NCBI GenBank assembly: GCA_035771165.1
Contig: JAWNZC010000106.1
Span: 3,966,501-4,030,500, forward strand
Length of the DNA: 64,000 nucleotides
Source: Paragorgia papillata
Taxonomy: Eukaryota > Cnidaria > Anthozoa > Scleralcyonacea > Coralliidae
Direction: 5' to 3'
Below the pieces are notes generated by a model. The model did no database searches, was not told the DNA's origin, and saw only the letters and a program-made list of their open reading frames with translations. Positions 55,761-64,000 of the stretch are shown here, piece by piece (position 1 is the first letter of the stretch; each line of letters starts with the position of its first letter). The position numbers and the translations under genes were made by a program.

Positions 55761-56095
55761 TATTTTGTTAAAAAACTTGCCAGCTGTTCAAGTACAGGAA
55801 CTAAGAGAAACGGTAGAAAACCTTCACCTTCTTGTAGAATAACTTTCTTTCTTTTTGTTACTGGATGTCGTTTATTAGCAACAAACTTGAGATGGTCGCT
55901 ATAAGGGGCTAGTTTCCTTGCTGTTTTCGGAGTAATCTTAATTGTTTCACACCACACGTTCAAAAGACACTGTCTAATGGCTTCTAATAAATCGTCGTCT
56001 GCAGCTTTTATAATTGCGTTTCGCAGTTGAGGATTACACTTTGCCAATACTTTTAAAACGTCGCAGTTCCTTCTTATACAAGCAGACATTGTCAA
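55760..56095 (-). CDS. Small conserved Polinton protein with hydrophobic C-terminus
   Basis: 111 residues: CDVLKVLAKCNPQLRNAIIK, DDDLLEAIRQCLLNVW, SDHLKFVANKRHP and a terminal FLPFLLVPVLEQLASFL. Small proteins of this pattern recur between ATPase and PW-like genes in animal Polintons as I remember them; the function is not established. The basic middle and hydrophobic end would suit a capsid- or membrane-associated role (inference). The frame is intact. Confidence 0.6.
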   Translation of the reverse strand: MTMSACIRRNCDVLKVLAKCNPQLRNAIIKAADDDLLEAIRQCLLNVWCETIKITPKTARKLAPYSDHLKFVANKRHPVTKRKKVILQEGEGFLPFLLVPVLEQLASFLTK

Positions 56096-56124
56096 ATGAT
56101 CGCATTGTCACTGAACCGCCCCTT

Positions 56125-56949
56125 TTATACTCTGGGCTGGTACACGTAGTGGGTGTCGGTCGGAAAGATCCCGGATCTTACTCGGATTTCATCGGGACAA
56201 GTCGGAGTGAGATCGACAAACAAGTAGGAATATGGCTCTTTAGTCGCCAACTGGTAGGCTTGTTGGAAAAATTTTGTGTTGCTAGGATACAGTTGCTTAG
56301 CAAGATGAACTACTTGACTTGCATCACGAACATTTTTGGTTAACACAAGATAATTAGCGTTTAGAGAGATGGTACGGTGATCTTTGATTTGATGAAATAA
56401 GTTTTGCATGATATAAATTTCACTGAGATTCCCATGGTGCGATTTTTTAGTAAAAAGTTTAGCGATTATTGCGTCTTTTTCTCCCATCATATCGTCAATG
56501 ATAAATAGATTTCTTGTTTGGGGGTTAATGCTATCCAACATCGATTGAGGCAAACCTTGGACAAACTGAATCCCTGGAATTAGTGATTCTATTTCAGCAA
56601 ATGTATCTTGATACTCGGAATAAAAATACACGATGGTTTCCGGAGGTGGGTCGATCATAATGCTAGCATAAACCAATAACTGTTTGACAAAAGTTGTTTT
56701 CCCACTTTTGGTGCCTCCAGAGACCAAGAGTCCAAACGGATGTGTAAGTTGTATCGAGTACGTTTTTTGACTCTCAGGGGTGAATGTAGTTGTCATAGCA
56801 GTAAATGGGGCAGATGTTATTACCCTATCAGTGATAGACCTTTTCTGATGAAAAGATCTCATATGGCGTAGACGATTACTTGATGTAGCGAATGTTTTTT
56901 CGCAGACTTCACAAACGTAAGACATGTTCACCCAGTGACTGTCAATCAT
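56125..56949 (-). CDS. Polinton packaging ATPase with N-terminal C2H2 finger
   Basis: FtsK/HerA-superfamily ATPase that would pump DNA into the capsid. 274 residues. A C2H2 zinc finger occupies residues 11-34 (YVCEVCEKTF, LRHMRSFH). Walker A is GGTKSGKTTF at 78-87, Walker B is NLFIIDDMM at 147-155, and KLFTKKSHHGNL follows. M9 is an alternative start right before the finger. The frame is intact. The promoter side (57000-57320) is a 21-bp tandem array. Confidence 0.92.
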   Translation of the reverse strand: MIDSHWVNMSYVCEVCEKTFATSSNRLRHMRSFHQKRSITDRVITSAPFTAMTTTFTPESQKTYSIQLTHPFGLLVSGGTKSGKTTFVKQLLVYASIMIDPPPETIVYFYSEYQDTFAEIESLIPGIQFVQGLPQSMLDSINPQTRNLFIIDDMMGEKDAIIAKLFTKKSHHGNLSEIYIMQNLFHQIKDHRTISLNANYLVLTKNVRDASQVVHLAKQLYPSNTKFFQQAYQLATKEPYSYLFVDLTPTCPDEIRVRSGIFPTDTHYVYQPRV

Positions 56950-56985
56950 AAACTGATGTCACTCTTTCACGCAACTGTTTTTTAT

Positions 56986-57321
56986 AAGATTGAATCATTG
57001 AATCCTAAGATTGAATCATTGAATCCTAAGATTGAATCATTGAATCCTAAGATTGAATCATTGAATCCTAAGATTGAATCACTGAATCCTAAGATTGAAT
57101 CATTGAATCCTAAGATTGAATCATTGAATCCTAAGATTGAATCATTGAATCCTAAGATTGAATCACTGAATCCTAAGATTGAATCATTGAATCCTAAGAT
57201 TGAATCATTGAATCCTAAGATTGAATCATTGAATCCTAAGATTGAATCATTGAATCCTAAGATTGAATCATTGAATCCTAAGATTGAATCATTGAATCCT
57301 AAGATTGAATCATTGAATCTC
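56986..57321. repeat. Sixteen-copy 21-bp tandem array
   Basis: The unit AAGATTGAATCATTGAATCC plus T repeats exactly in 21-bp phase (336 bp = 16 units); two units carry CACTGAATC instead of CATTGAATC. Frames are open on both strands only because 21 is divisible by 3. It lies between the ATPase start and the 3' end of PolB, both on the minus strand. Confidence 0.97.
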
Positions 57322-57432
57322 ACCTCCTATCCCTCACACCACAAAATGAATAGTGTTTATAAAAAATGTATAATTTCAGTTTCCTATTTACAAACATACA
57401 CAAAAGTTTAAAATTATTTACAAACACACAAG

Positions 57433-60400
57433 TTAAAATCCGTAAGGTAAAGTATCAAAGTTATTTACAAGCACACGTTTATTATACACCACTCTATAAT
57501 TTTTAGTTTCACTCCTAGTTATCACATTCTTATCTTTCGTATCTCGTACTATTTTAAAAGGAATATTTACACTTATTCTCTGCACACCTATGCCTCTCAC
57601 CATATTACTCATTACATCGAGATTAACATCTTGCTGGGTTCTATAATTGAGAGTGATACCTCGCACTTTACACACTGTTTTACCGGTGTTTAATTTATAA
57701 CTATAATTTTTGGGCCCCCCAGATGCAAAGGTCGTGATATGGTTACCATCTAGCTCATCTGTGAGCTCTCCGAGGTAGGATCCGGTGGTAGGTGGTTCCC
57801 ATTCGCCTTCCTTTGACACGTAGATCACAGAATCTGTGTCAAAGTAGAGCACACGGTGGTCGAGTTGCTCGAGGACACCGTATAGCTTCAGACGGGCGTG
57901 AGCAGTGGTAAAGGCCGCGATGACGTCTGTGAGCTCGTAATGTACTTCAATCAGTTCGTCGTTGATGAAGTTTGCATCTGTGACGTTGACTTTGTCGCAC
58001 GAGAGCAAATCAAAGTATACGGATGGATCCGAGACGATTTTAACCTTAGTCACGTTGGGCCGCTGTACGAACTTACCTATAGTAATATAAAAAGAAAAAA
58101 AGAAAAAACATTAGCGTATATGTGTAAACAAATGCATTACGTCTCCCCCAGGCCCCCCACTCACTCCTCCATTCACATTTAATCCAATATATTTTGTTCT
58201 ACTTACCCCAAAAATAATTCAACATCAGCTTTGCCAGCGCCCTCAGACCAGGATTCTTGACAATATGATTCGGATCCAGCTGAATCCCTTCGTTAGCAGC
58301 GTAGTCGGCTATGTACTGTGCCTTCTTCTCGTCCGTGTCGCAATCTACCGGAAAACCACTGGCTTCTTGTTTGATTTTGAGGAACGTATCGACATAATCT
58401 TTGAACAGGCCATCTGTATGTTCAGGAAAGTGCCAAACCTCATCGATCTTGACCAAACGGTACCCCATCTCCAACGCTTTCTGCAGCTCCAAGGTGACCC
58501 ACGTTCCATGCAATGCTCTGTCGACGTCGAGGTGGTCACAGGGTTCTTGTTGGAGATTGTCCGCACAGCAACGACACAGTGGAAACATCAATTTACCTTG
58601 GGTGCGGTATGGAAGAACAGGATGGTAGAGGCCTCGAGGAGGAAGAACAGTACACTTAACCAGACCAAAGTATTCGTCAATAGGTTGAAAGTTCTCAGTG
58701 ATGATTTCTGGATTGCCAAGCGGATACTCGCCGTATTTATTGCACCATGGGTACAGGCTGCAGAAGTCGACGTAGTGGACTTTCTCGTCGGGTTGAGCTT
58801 CATAGAAGAGACGAGCCGCGTTCGTCCTACCGCCGAAGAAACTTTCTCGTGGTTGTAGGGGCTCGCACATCTCGAAGCGGTCAAAGAAGCTCTTCATGTC
58901 AGGGTCGGTTTCGAGTTGTCGTTCAATGTCGCAAGTCCAAATTTCCACGACGTTGTACCCATTATCCTTCAAAAACTGCGTTTTCTCCAGGGTTCGTTGT
59001 CGAAGGTCGTGCATCGTTAGTTGGTTGACTGGGTTGACCGTGTCTCTGGCGTAGCAGCGTTCACATCCATGCCACAGGCAGTCCTGTATCTCCCATACGG
59101 TGTTCGTTTCGGCGTTGAACCCATCTACGAGATATTTACCAATCCGTTGTTCTCCAAGATTGCGAGCGTGACGGATGGCGATGTCGTCTCGAAGGGCAAT
59201 CCATGTCAACATCTTGAGCGCAATGACCGACTGTTTATGCTCTGGTCTGTAGCCTTGAGGTGGAATGATGGCAATGGAGTTCTCACGCAGGAACGTTTTA
59301 CGGAAACAAGATTACACGCAGAAGCGATAGTGAGACATTGGGCAAAGGGATCTACATCAGTTACACCATGGAAAAGTTCGCGGAACTCGAGACAACAACG
59401 GCGTAAAATGTCAACATCGGATTGGCAGTAACGTAGGATTTCTTCTTGAAAGTCGAAGACGTAGTCTTGGTTCTGAAGATCGTTGTACCATGCATGAAAT
59501 TTCTCGCGATCACTGGGACTCATACCATCAGGATCGAAGTACATCTCATCGGGTAAAGGACCAACGTAGTCCTGGTTTTCGGCACGGTTAAAAAAGTGAG
59601 GAAAGTATCCTTTCTGGAGCTCAGTGAGACCGAAAGTCTTTGGAAAATCAGCCAGACGCATTGGAATGAAGCAGAGCGAGTCGATGAACTTAATTTTCAA
59701 TTCTAGCACGAAGAGAGAAAGGATCTTGGCACCGCGAGTAATCACTTTGGGAGTAATACCATGTTTATACAAGTACTGGAGGACGGAGTATCCATCGTAG
59801 GCCTGGAAGTTATGGGCGATGCAGGTAGTGTTGGCGTTCTCGATCTGGAAGAGCCACTCGTAGAATTCGTCTTTGGTGTTGGGACCGGAAAACACGAACT
59901 CGTCGCCGCTTTCGTTTTGGACCACACAAAGATTGGGGATGTGTTGGCCGTTATCTTGAGTGCATTCAAAATCGAAGAACATCAGGTTTTGATCGTTGCG
60001 CTCTTCGACGTCGTTGTCCACCGCGACATCGTCATCAAGGAACTCGTTAGTGCTGTTGTCTCGGACAGCTCGGGGTTTTCTCGTTTCGAGCGGTTGGATA
60101 TAACACCGGTGGTTTTCTGGTTTGACGTACTTCTGGCAAACAGTGCACCGCACTAGGCCACAGTGATGGTCGTGGATGCTGGCTCGGGTGACGACACGTT
60201 GACATTTCTGGCACTTGGTGAGCGAAGAACAGAGAGGTTTTTGTTGACCGATGGCAGCTTTATGGCGGACGAAGCATTCGTCGCTCTTGAAAAACCGATT
60301 GCAGTCTTTGCAGTATTTCCACTTGACAACAGGACAGTTCTGTGTATGGCACAGCTTGCAGAGATCTCCACAAGGATGGTCGGATATCTTGTCATATCCT

Positions 60401-61383
60401 TTTTTACAGGCGTGGCAGTATTGCTTTCGAGCGAGGAAGGCAGGCATGCTGGTGATGACATCGTAGTGGTTGTCATGGTGGTAGAGGTACAGGTGTTTGT
60501 CAGCTTCGGGACCGGGATAAATAAGAGCGTTCAAGTGTTCCTTGGATACGACGTTCAGTTGGTAACCAGGGAGGACAGCCTGGAACTTCTTGACCTCGGG
60601 GATCCCGTAGGGACCCAGGGGTACATCGGCGGTCTCGTGGAGTTCGTGGGCTAAATGTGTTTGAAAGGGTTTACCATAGGCAACGATACTCTTGTATTGA
60701 GGATCTTTATCGAATTTTGCCCTGGCAACAATAATAGCTCTCGCACAACAAAGTTCATCTTTGTTTTTGATTTGAAGTAGGCACCGTTTTTTGTTCAGGT
60801 AGCTTTGGAGATTGACCACGTCTCGACGTTTTCCCGCACCACCTTGAGGCATTTCGACATGAACTACGTTGACGTTGACCGATTCGTCCAAGGTAAACTG
60901 TGTATTGGATTGGACCACTCTTTCCACTGCGGCCAGGAATTTCTCGGGGGTCAAACGGTCTCGTGGAAGGAAAGGCAAGGAAATGGGACGGTCTAACTGG
61001 TGGGAACTCAGAATGAGACGGACTTGATCGTGAGGGAACATACCAACAGTTAAACGATCGAACAAATGCTTAAAAGCACGGTTTAATACTGACATAATGT
61101 CAGATACCCCATGTATACTTAAATCGCAAAACTGAACAGTATAGTCAGTACCTGTGGTTTTAAATTTCCTGACATTCACCTGCTTGACCGACTTGATCGT
61201 GAAAAACTCTTCGGGTCTTAGGCGCTTAAGAGTAGACTTTACATCTTCACCACGCTTTCTTTTGCTGCCTTCGCCGATTTGGTCGTCCATAGGTTCAGGG
61301 ATTTCGGGTTGTTCGTTGTCGTCCTCAGGGCATAAAAACTCGTCGTTCCCCCAATCCTCATTGAATTGGCGGGCGTTCTTCAT
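57433..61383 (-). pseudogene. Protein-primed family B DNA polymerase (one frameshift, one intron)
   Basis: Replicates the element by protein priming. The ATG at 61383 starts an acidic N-terminus. A Cys/His-rich zinc region follows (CHACKKGYD, CGDLCKLC, CQKCQRVV, HHCGLVRCTVC). The exonuclease motifs are MFFDFECTQD, AHNFQAYDGYSV and YCQSDVDILRR. A 1-nt deletion near 59306 shifts the frame. After it come motif A (VDFCSLYP), motif B (LAKLMLNYFWG) and, past an intron at 58077-58206, motif C (YFDTDSVIYV) and the typical end FDTLPYGF. Apart from the shift it is complete, about 1,270 codons. Confidence 0.92.
58077..58206 (-). other. Intron in the Polinton DNA polymerase
   Basis: Donor GTAAGTAGAAC and acceptor ATTACTATAG on the minus strand. 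Removing 130 bp restores motif B across the WG/K junction without changing the frame. The base runs at both splice sites read GGTAAG, so the intron edges look like a short duplication. Confidence 0.85.
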
Positions 61384-61690
61384 CGGACCAATTAACCATT
61401 AGGTCAGGAACTACGTCGGATGGTGTTTCGATCTCTCGCTGCAGATCATCGGCCATGGCGTTGGTCCAGAAGATGACCTTTTGCTGCAAAACAGCCCGTT
61501 TCTGCTCTTCCGTAAGAACAAACGACTCTTCCAAAAACTCTAGAGCGCTCTCACTCTCGCAAGCCTTGATCATATCAATCATATCAATCTAGAACACGAA
61601 GGCGAAATTCATAAGTATATACAGCAGAATTTTATTCAACGAACAAACGTTTCATAAATGCTCAAAAAACTAACTTACCGTTTGAGACAT
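61358..61690 (-). CDS. Small spliced ORF upstream of and overlapping PolB
   Basis: A 4-codon first exon (61679-61690, ATG TCT CAA ACG) ends at a GTAAGTT donor. The acceptor TTCTAG at 61589-61594 joins it in frame to a 76-codon exon (IDMIDMIKACESESALEF, VLTEEQKRAVLQQK, DVVPDLMVNW) that stops at 61358, 26 bp inside the PolB start. It is helical and acidic with no domain that I know. It could be a separate small protein or a former N-terminal exon of PolB put out of frame. Inference from splice signals only. Confidence 0.5.
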
Positions 61691-61829
61691 CTTGATCACA
61701 GCCAAAAATTGAGAATAAATCCAATAAAACTTTCCAAACAACGCCAAAAACTTTCGATGATACTCGTACGAGAACAGAGTTCGAATGAAGGCCGCGACGC
61801 GGTTTCGCTATGGTAACACTGCTAATGAC
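61691..61829. other. Probable minus-strand promoter region of the PolB gene
   Basis: Lies between the first exon upstream of PolB and the inner inverted repeat. No TATA box that I can defend. Confidence 0.35.
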
Positions 61830-62133
61830 CTTCTCGCCTAGACTTGCCCAATCGCTTAATCCTCTTAATGACGCCTAATGAGTTTCTCTTTTGTCTCCCG
61901 CACGTGCACTGAGGATAAATATGCCAATATCACACTTAGTAACAGAAAGCGTGGCAACGCTTTCAAAGTTATAAATCGCTTTTCCTTTTAGGCTGTTCAA
62001 AACTCTCTATATTCCCCCAGACAAGATAAAAAATATAAAGTGTCTCTATCAATTTCTCCCTCGTTCCTTGGAAAGAACGTCTATTTTGTTAAAGTTTACT
62101 GTACGCATGCTCTGTACGTCTACGTGCCCCAAC
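61830..62133. repeat. Inner inverted repeat, right copy
   Basis: Mirror of 49630-49932. The homology stops at GTACGTCTACGTGCCCC, immediately before the PW-like ORF. Confidence 0.9.
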
Positions 62134-62136
62134 GCT

Positions 62137-62691
62137 ATGCACAATACAGAACAGCTAATGCGAGATATTGTACAAACACCACAATTAACACCCGATGAAA
62201 AGAACATCCTATACTCTAATCAACTCGATCGTTTTCTGACATTCCAACAGCAGCTGCAGAATCAACAGCATCAAGTTCAAACTAATCTTCAAACGCAACT
62301 ACTAAAAGTTATACAAAATTTGACAGAGACCCCACAGAAGCTTAAAAAACCTGAACCCCAGCAAGCTGAACACCTTCCGTTGGATTCTCCGTCTAAACTT
62401 AGCGTACCTAAACCATATTTTCTAACTCCTCCTCCGACTGTTGAATACCCAAAGCCGAAACCTTTGCAAAAATGGTTAACTGTTGATTCTGGCACAGATG
62501 AAAGTGATCCTGGTGAAAACGACTCAGACAACGAAGACTCGCATGGAGAAGAAAGCTCACATGAAACAGAAGACAATAATAGTCAAAACGAAGACTCCTT
62601 ATACATCACACTGCGCCCCAGAAACGACCCTCAAAATCCTTATAAAGTGCGAATGCCTACTAGATTCAATAACAGAAGCCACCCTTACTAA
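62137..62691 (+). CDS. Second PW-like protein at the right end of Polinton 1
   Basis: The frame reads MHNTEQLMRDIVQTPQLTPD, SNQLDRFLTFQQQLQNQ, PYFLTPPPTVEY and then a Ser/Glu/Asp-rich tail ending RSHPY. It is closer to the Polinton 2 copy (40287-40818) than to the PW-like gene of its own element (55020-55760). ATGs at 62107 and 62137 are possible; 62137 begins the conserved part. It sits outside the inner inverted repeat, which suggests that this arm came from a different Polinton. The frame is intact and the function unknown. Confidence 0.65.
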   Translation: MHNTEQLMRDIVQTPQLTPDEKNILYSNQLDRFLTFQQQLQNQQHQVQTNLQTQLLKVIQNLTETPQKLKKPEPQQAEHLPLDSPSKLSVPKPYFLTPPPTVEYPKPKPLQKWLTVDSGTDESDPGENDSDNEDSHGEESSHETEDNNSQNEDSLYITLRPRNDPQNPYKVRMPTRFNNRSHPY

Positions 62692-62999
62692 AAACGTTTT
62701 AAACTGATCAGTGTAACTATTTGTATGTAACCGTAATTTATTTTATTGACATGTATAAGTTTAAACCAAAGCCTAAATAAATATTTTAAACTGATTGCTG
62801 TGAATTCTGTCTTATGCAAAATACACGTGCTCATTTGGTCTCTAATCCCCTTAATTGCCCTGCCCTAACATGTCCCATTGTTTCATTCGCTAATGACCCT
62901 CTAATGATCTCCTAATGACATTTCTACACATGGCTTATGCAAATATCAGTCTGATATTTAGTCTCGCTAAGCGTTTTCTGGGGGAACACTTCTTCTTCG
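62692..62999. other. Polinton sub-terminal sequence
   Basis: 62700-62815 (TGTAACTATTTGTATGTAAC, TAAATAAATATTTTAAACTG, GAATTCTGTCTTATG) matches Polinton 2 on both sides of its pogo insertion (40830-40851 and 43259-43345). The remainder has nothing recognisable. Confidence 0.75.
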
Positions 63000-63250
63000 G
63001 GTTGCATGAAAGCTAGAGTTGGGGGGGGAAACAAGTTAGTGTTAGGAAGTCCCAAAGGAACCTGAGAAATAATGATGTATGCATAAATAATGAGATTAGG
63101 GTTTGGAGGTCCCAAAGGAGCCTGAGACATAATGACGTAATCAGATTAGGGTTAGACTGTCCCAAAGGAGCCTGAGAATGAATAAATAATAAGTTGAATA
63201 TTTAATGAGGCGGCATCCCTTTGCTCCCCATATGGGGGGGTATCACTACT
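63000..63250. repeat. Right outer TIR of Polinton 1 with 3 sub-repeats
   Basis: Mirror of the left outer TIR, but with three rather than two units containing CCCAAAGGAGCCTGAGA. Confidence 0.9.
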
Positions 63251-64000
63251 ACGGCAGATACAGGAGAAGTTTATGGCCAAAAAGAGAGCATTGTATTATG
63301 AATTTGTGGATCTGGAGAATGCATTTAATAGGATACCGAGAGACATGGTTTGGTGGGCGTTGAGGAAGCTGGGGGTTGAAGAATGGTTGGTGAAAGCAGT
63401 GATGTCAATGTATGAAAAAGCGAGAACAATGGTGAAAACGAAGCATGGAAACAGTGAAGAGTTTGAGGTGAAGGTTGGGGTACATCAGGGGTCGGTTTTG
63501 AGCACATTATTGTTCGTGGTTGTGATGGAGGCGCTGAAGCAAGAAATTAGAGAGGGTCTGCCGTGGGAGTTGTTGTATGCCGACGATTTGGTCTTGATCG
63601 CTGAGAGCATTGAGGAACTTAAGGAGAAAGTGCTGCGGTGGTAAGAGTGCGTAGAGGCGAAAGGGTTGAATGTGAACACAGGTAAAACAAAGGTGATGGT
63701 GTCAGGGAAGAATTGTGGTGATGTTGAAAGGCTGGTGAAGTTGCCATGTACTGTATGTGGAAAGGGTACTGGGAATAATTCTATTCGATGTACGGGTTGC
63801 AGTGGATGAGTACACGAGTGGTGCTCAGGTGTGAAGCGCTCGCTGGCTAGAGTTGAGGATACGTTTGTAAGCAAGGTGTATGAAAGAACAGGTGATCGGG
63901 AGGATAGTGATGTAGATGATTGCATGGATCTGGGAAATGGGGTACATTTAGAGAATGTTAGAAAGTTTTGTTACCTGGGGGATATGCTGAATGGGGGTGG
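63251..64000 (+). pseudogene. LINE ORF2, right part, continuing beyond the window
   Basis: The RT continues in the frame of 48295-49313: ALYYEFVDLENAFNRIPRDM, GVHQGSVLSTLLFVVVMEAL and LLYADDLVLIAES. A TAA near 63642 and a TGA near 63808 interrupt it. Between them a C-terminal Cys-rich zinc region (LPCTVCGKGTGN, SIRCTGCSG, then VHEWCSG) is visible, typical of one large LINE group in invertebrates. Confidence 0.85.

Larger units (their letters stand above)
49314..63250. mobile_element. Near-complete Polinton/Maverick (endogenous adintovirus-like) 1
   Basis: It begins AGTAGTGATACCCCCCC and ends with the exact complement, giving the 5'-AG...CT-3' ends of Polintons. ACGGCA is duplicated at 49308-49313 and 63251-63256 (6 bp, as expected). 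It is 13.9 kb and carries integrase, protein-primed PolB, packaging ATPase, protease, penton-like, pX-like and major capsid genes. Outer TIRs are about 200-250 bp; a second inverted repeat pair lies further in. Five genes carry disabling changes. Confidence 0.95.

Noticed and set aside
56935..57411. Frame of PKIESLN repeats and its mirror GFNDSIL on the other strand
   Set aside because: Pure product of the 21-bp tandem array, whose length is a multiple of three.
58265..58858. Long plus-strand frames opposite PolB (also at 59761, 60163 and 55051)
   Set aside because: Shadow frames of the minus-strand polymerase and PW-like genes, without recognisable domains.

Overview
The window is eukaryotic, AT-rich and dominated by mobile elements. 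It most resembles an invertebrate animal genome, and a cnidarian (coral or anemone type) is my best guess. The reasons are the mix of elements (Polinton/Maverick, CR1/L2-like LINEs, Ty3/gypsy, a Crypton-type tyrosine recombinase, pogo and foldback elements) and one intron-bearing host gene start. I see no bacterial genes, CRISPR array, rRNA or convincing tRNA.

The only recognisable host gene is the 5' end of the Mediator subunit gene MED12. Two small minus-strand exons (27887-28114) are visible, with a transposon lodged 15 bp upstream of the ATG. The rest of the gene must lie to the left, beyond a repeat-filled intron, or be missing.

Layout. 1-9.1 kb: simple repeats, TIR elements and a 5'-truncated LINE inside a TIR element; two elements here carry remnants of a RecQ-like helicase. 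9.8-14.8 kb: a decayed Ty3/gypsy element (TSD CATTC) hit by a LINE fragment. 14.9-19.6 kb: a long inverted repeat around a coiled-coil, possibly gag-like ORF. 20.1-26.1 kb: a large foldback element with a second foldback nested in one arm. 26-34.5 kb: the MED12 exons, several short TIR elements, a Crypton-type recombinase and a minisatellite. 34.5-47.8 kb: a second gypsy element (TSD AAGT) split by a 9-kb TIR element that contains a decayed Polinton, itself hit by a LINE fragment and a 2.4-kb pogo element. 48.3-64 kb: a LINE split by a nearly complete 13.9-kb Polinton.

The Polinton at 49314-63250 is the main gene set. It has 5'-AG...CT-3' termini and a 6-bp TSD (ACGGCA). On the plus strand lie a triple GRF zinc-finger protein, an integrase with chromodomain, a penton-like protein, a pX-like basic core protein, a double-jelly-roll type major capsid protein and an adenain-like protease. 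On the minus strand lie protein-primed DNA polymerase B with an intron, a small spliced upstream ORF, the packaging ATPase, a small conserved protein and a PW-like protein. Integrase and polymerase would copy and insert the element; capsid proteins, protease and ATPase form a virion module. Integrase, penton, capsid, polymerase and the PW-like gene are each broken, so this copy is dead but recent.
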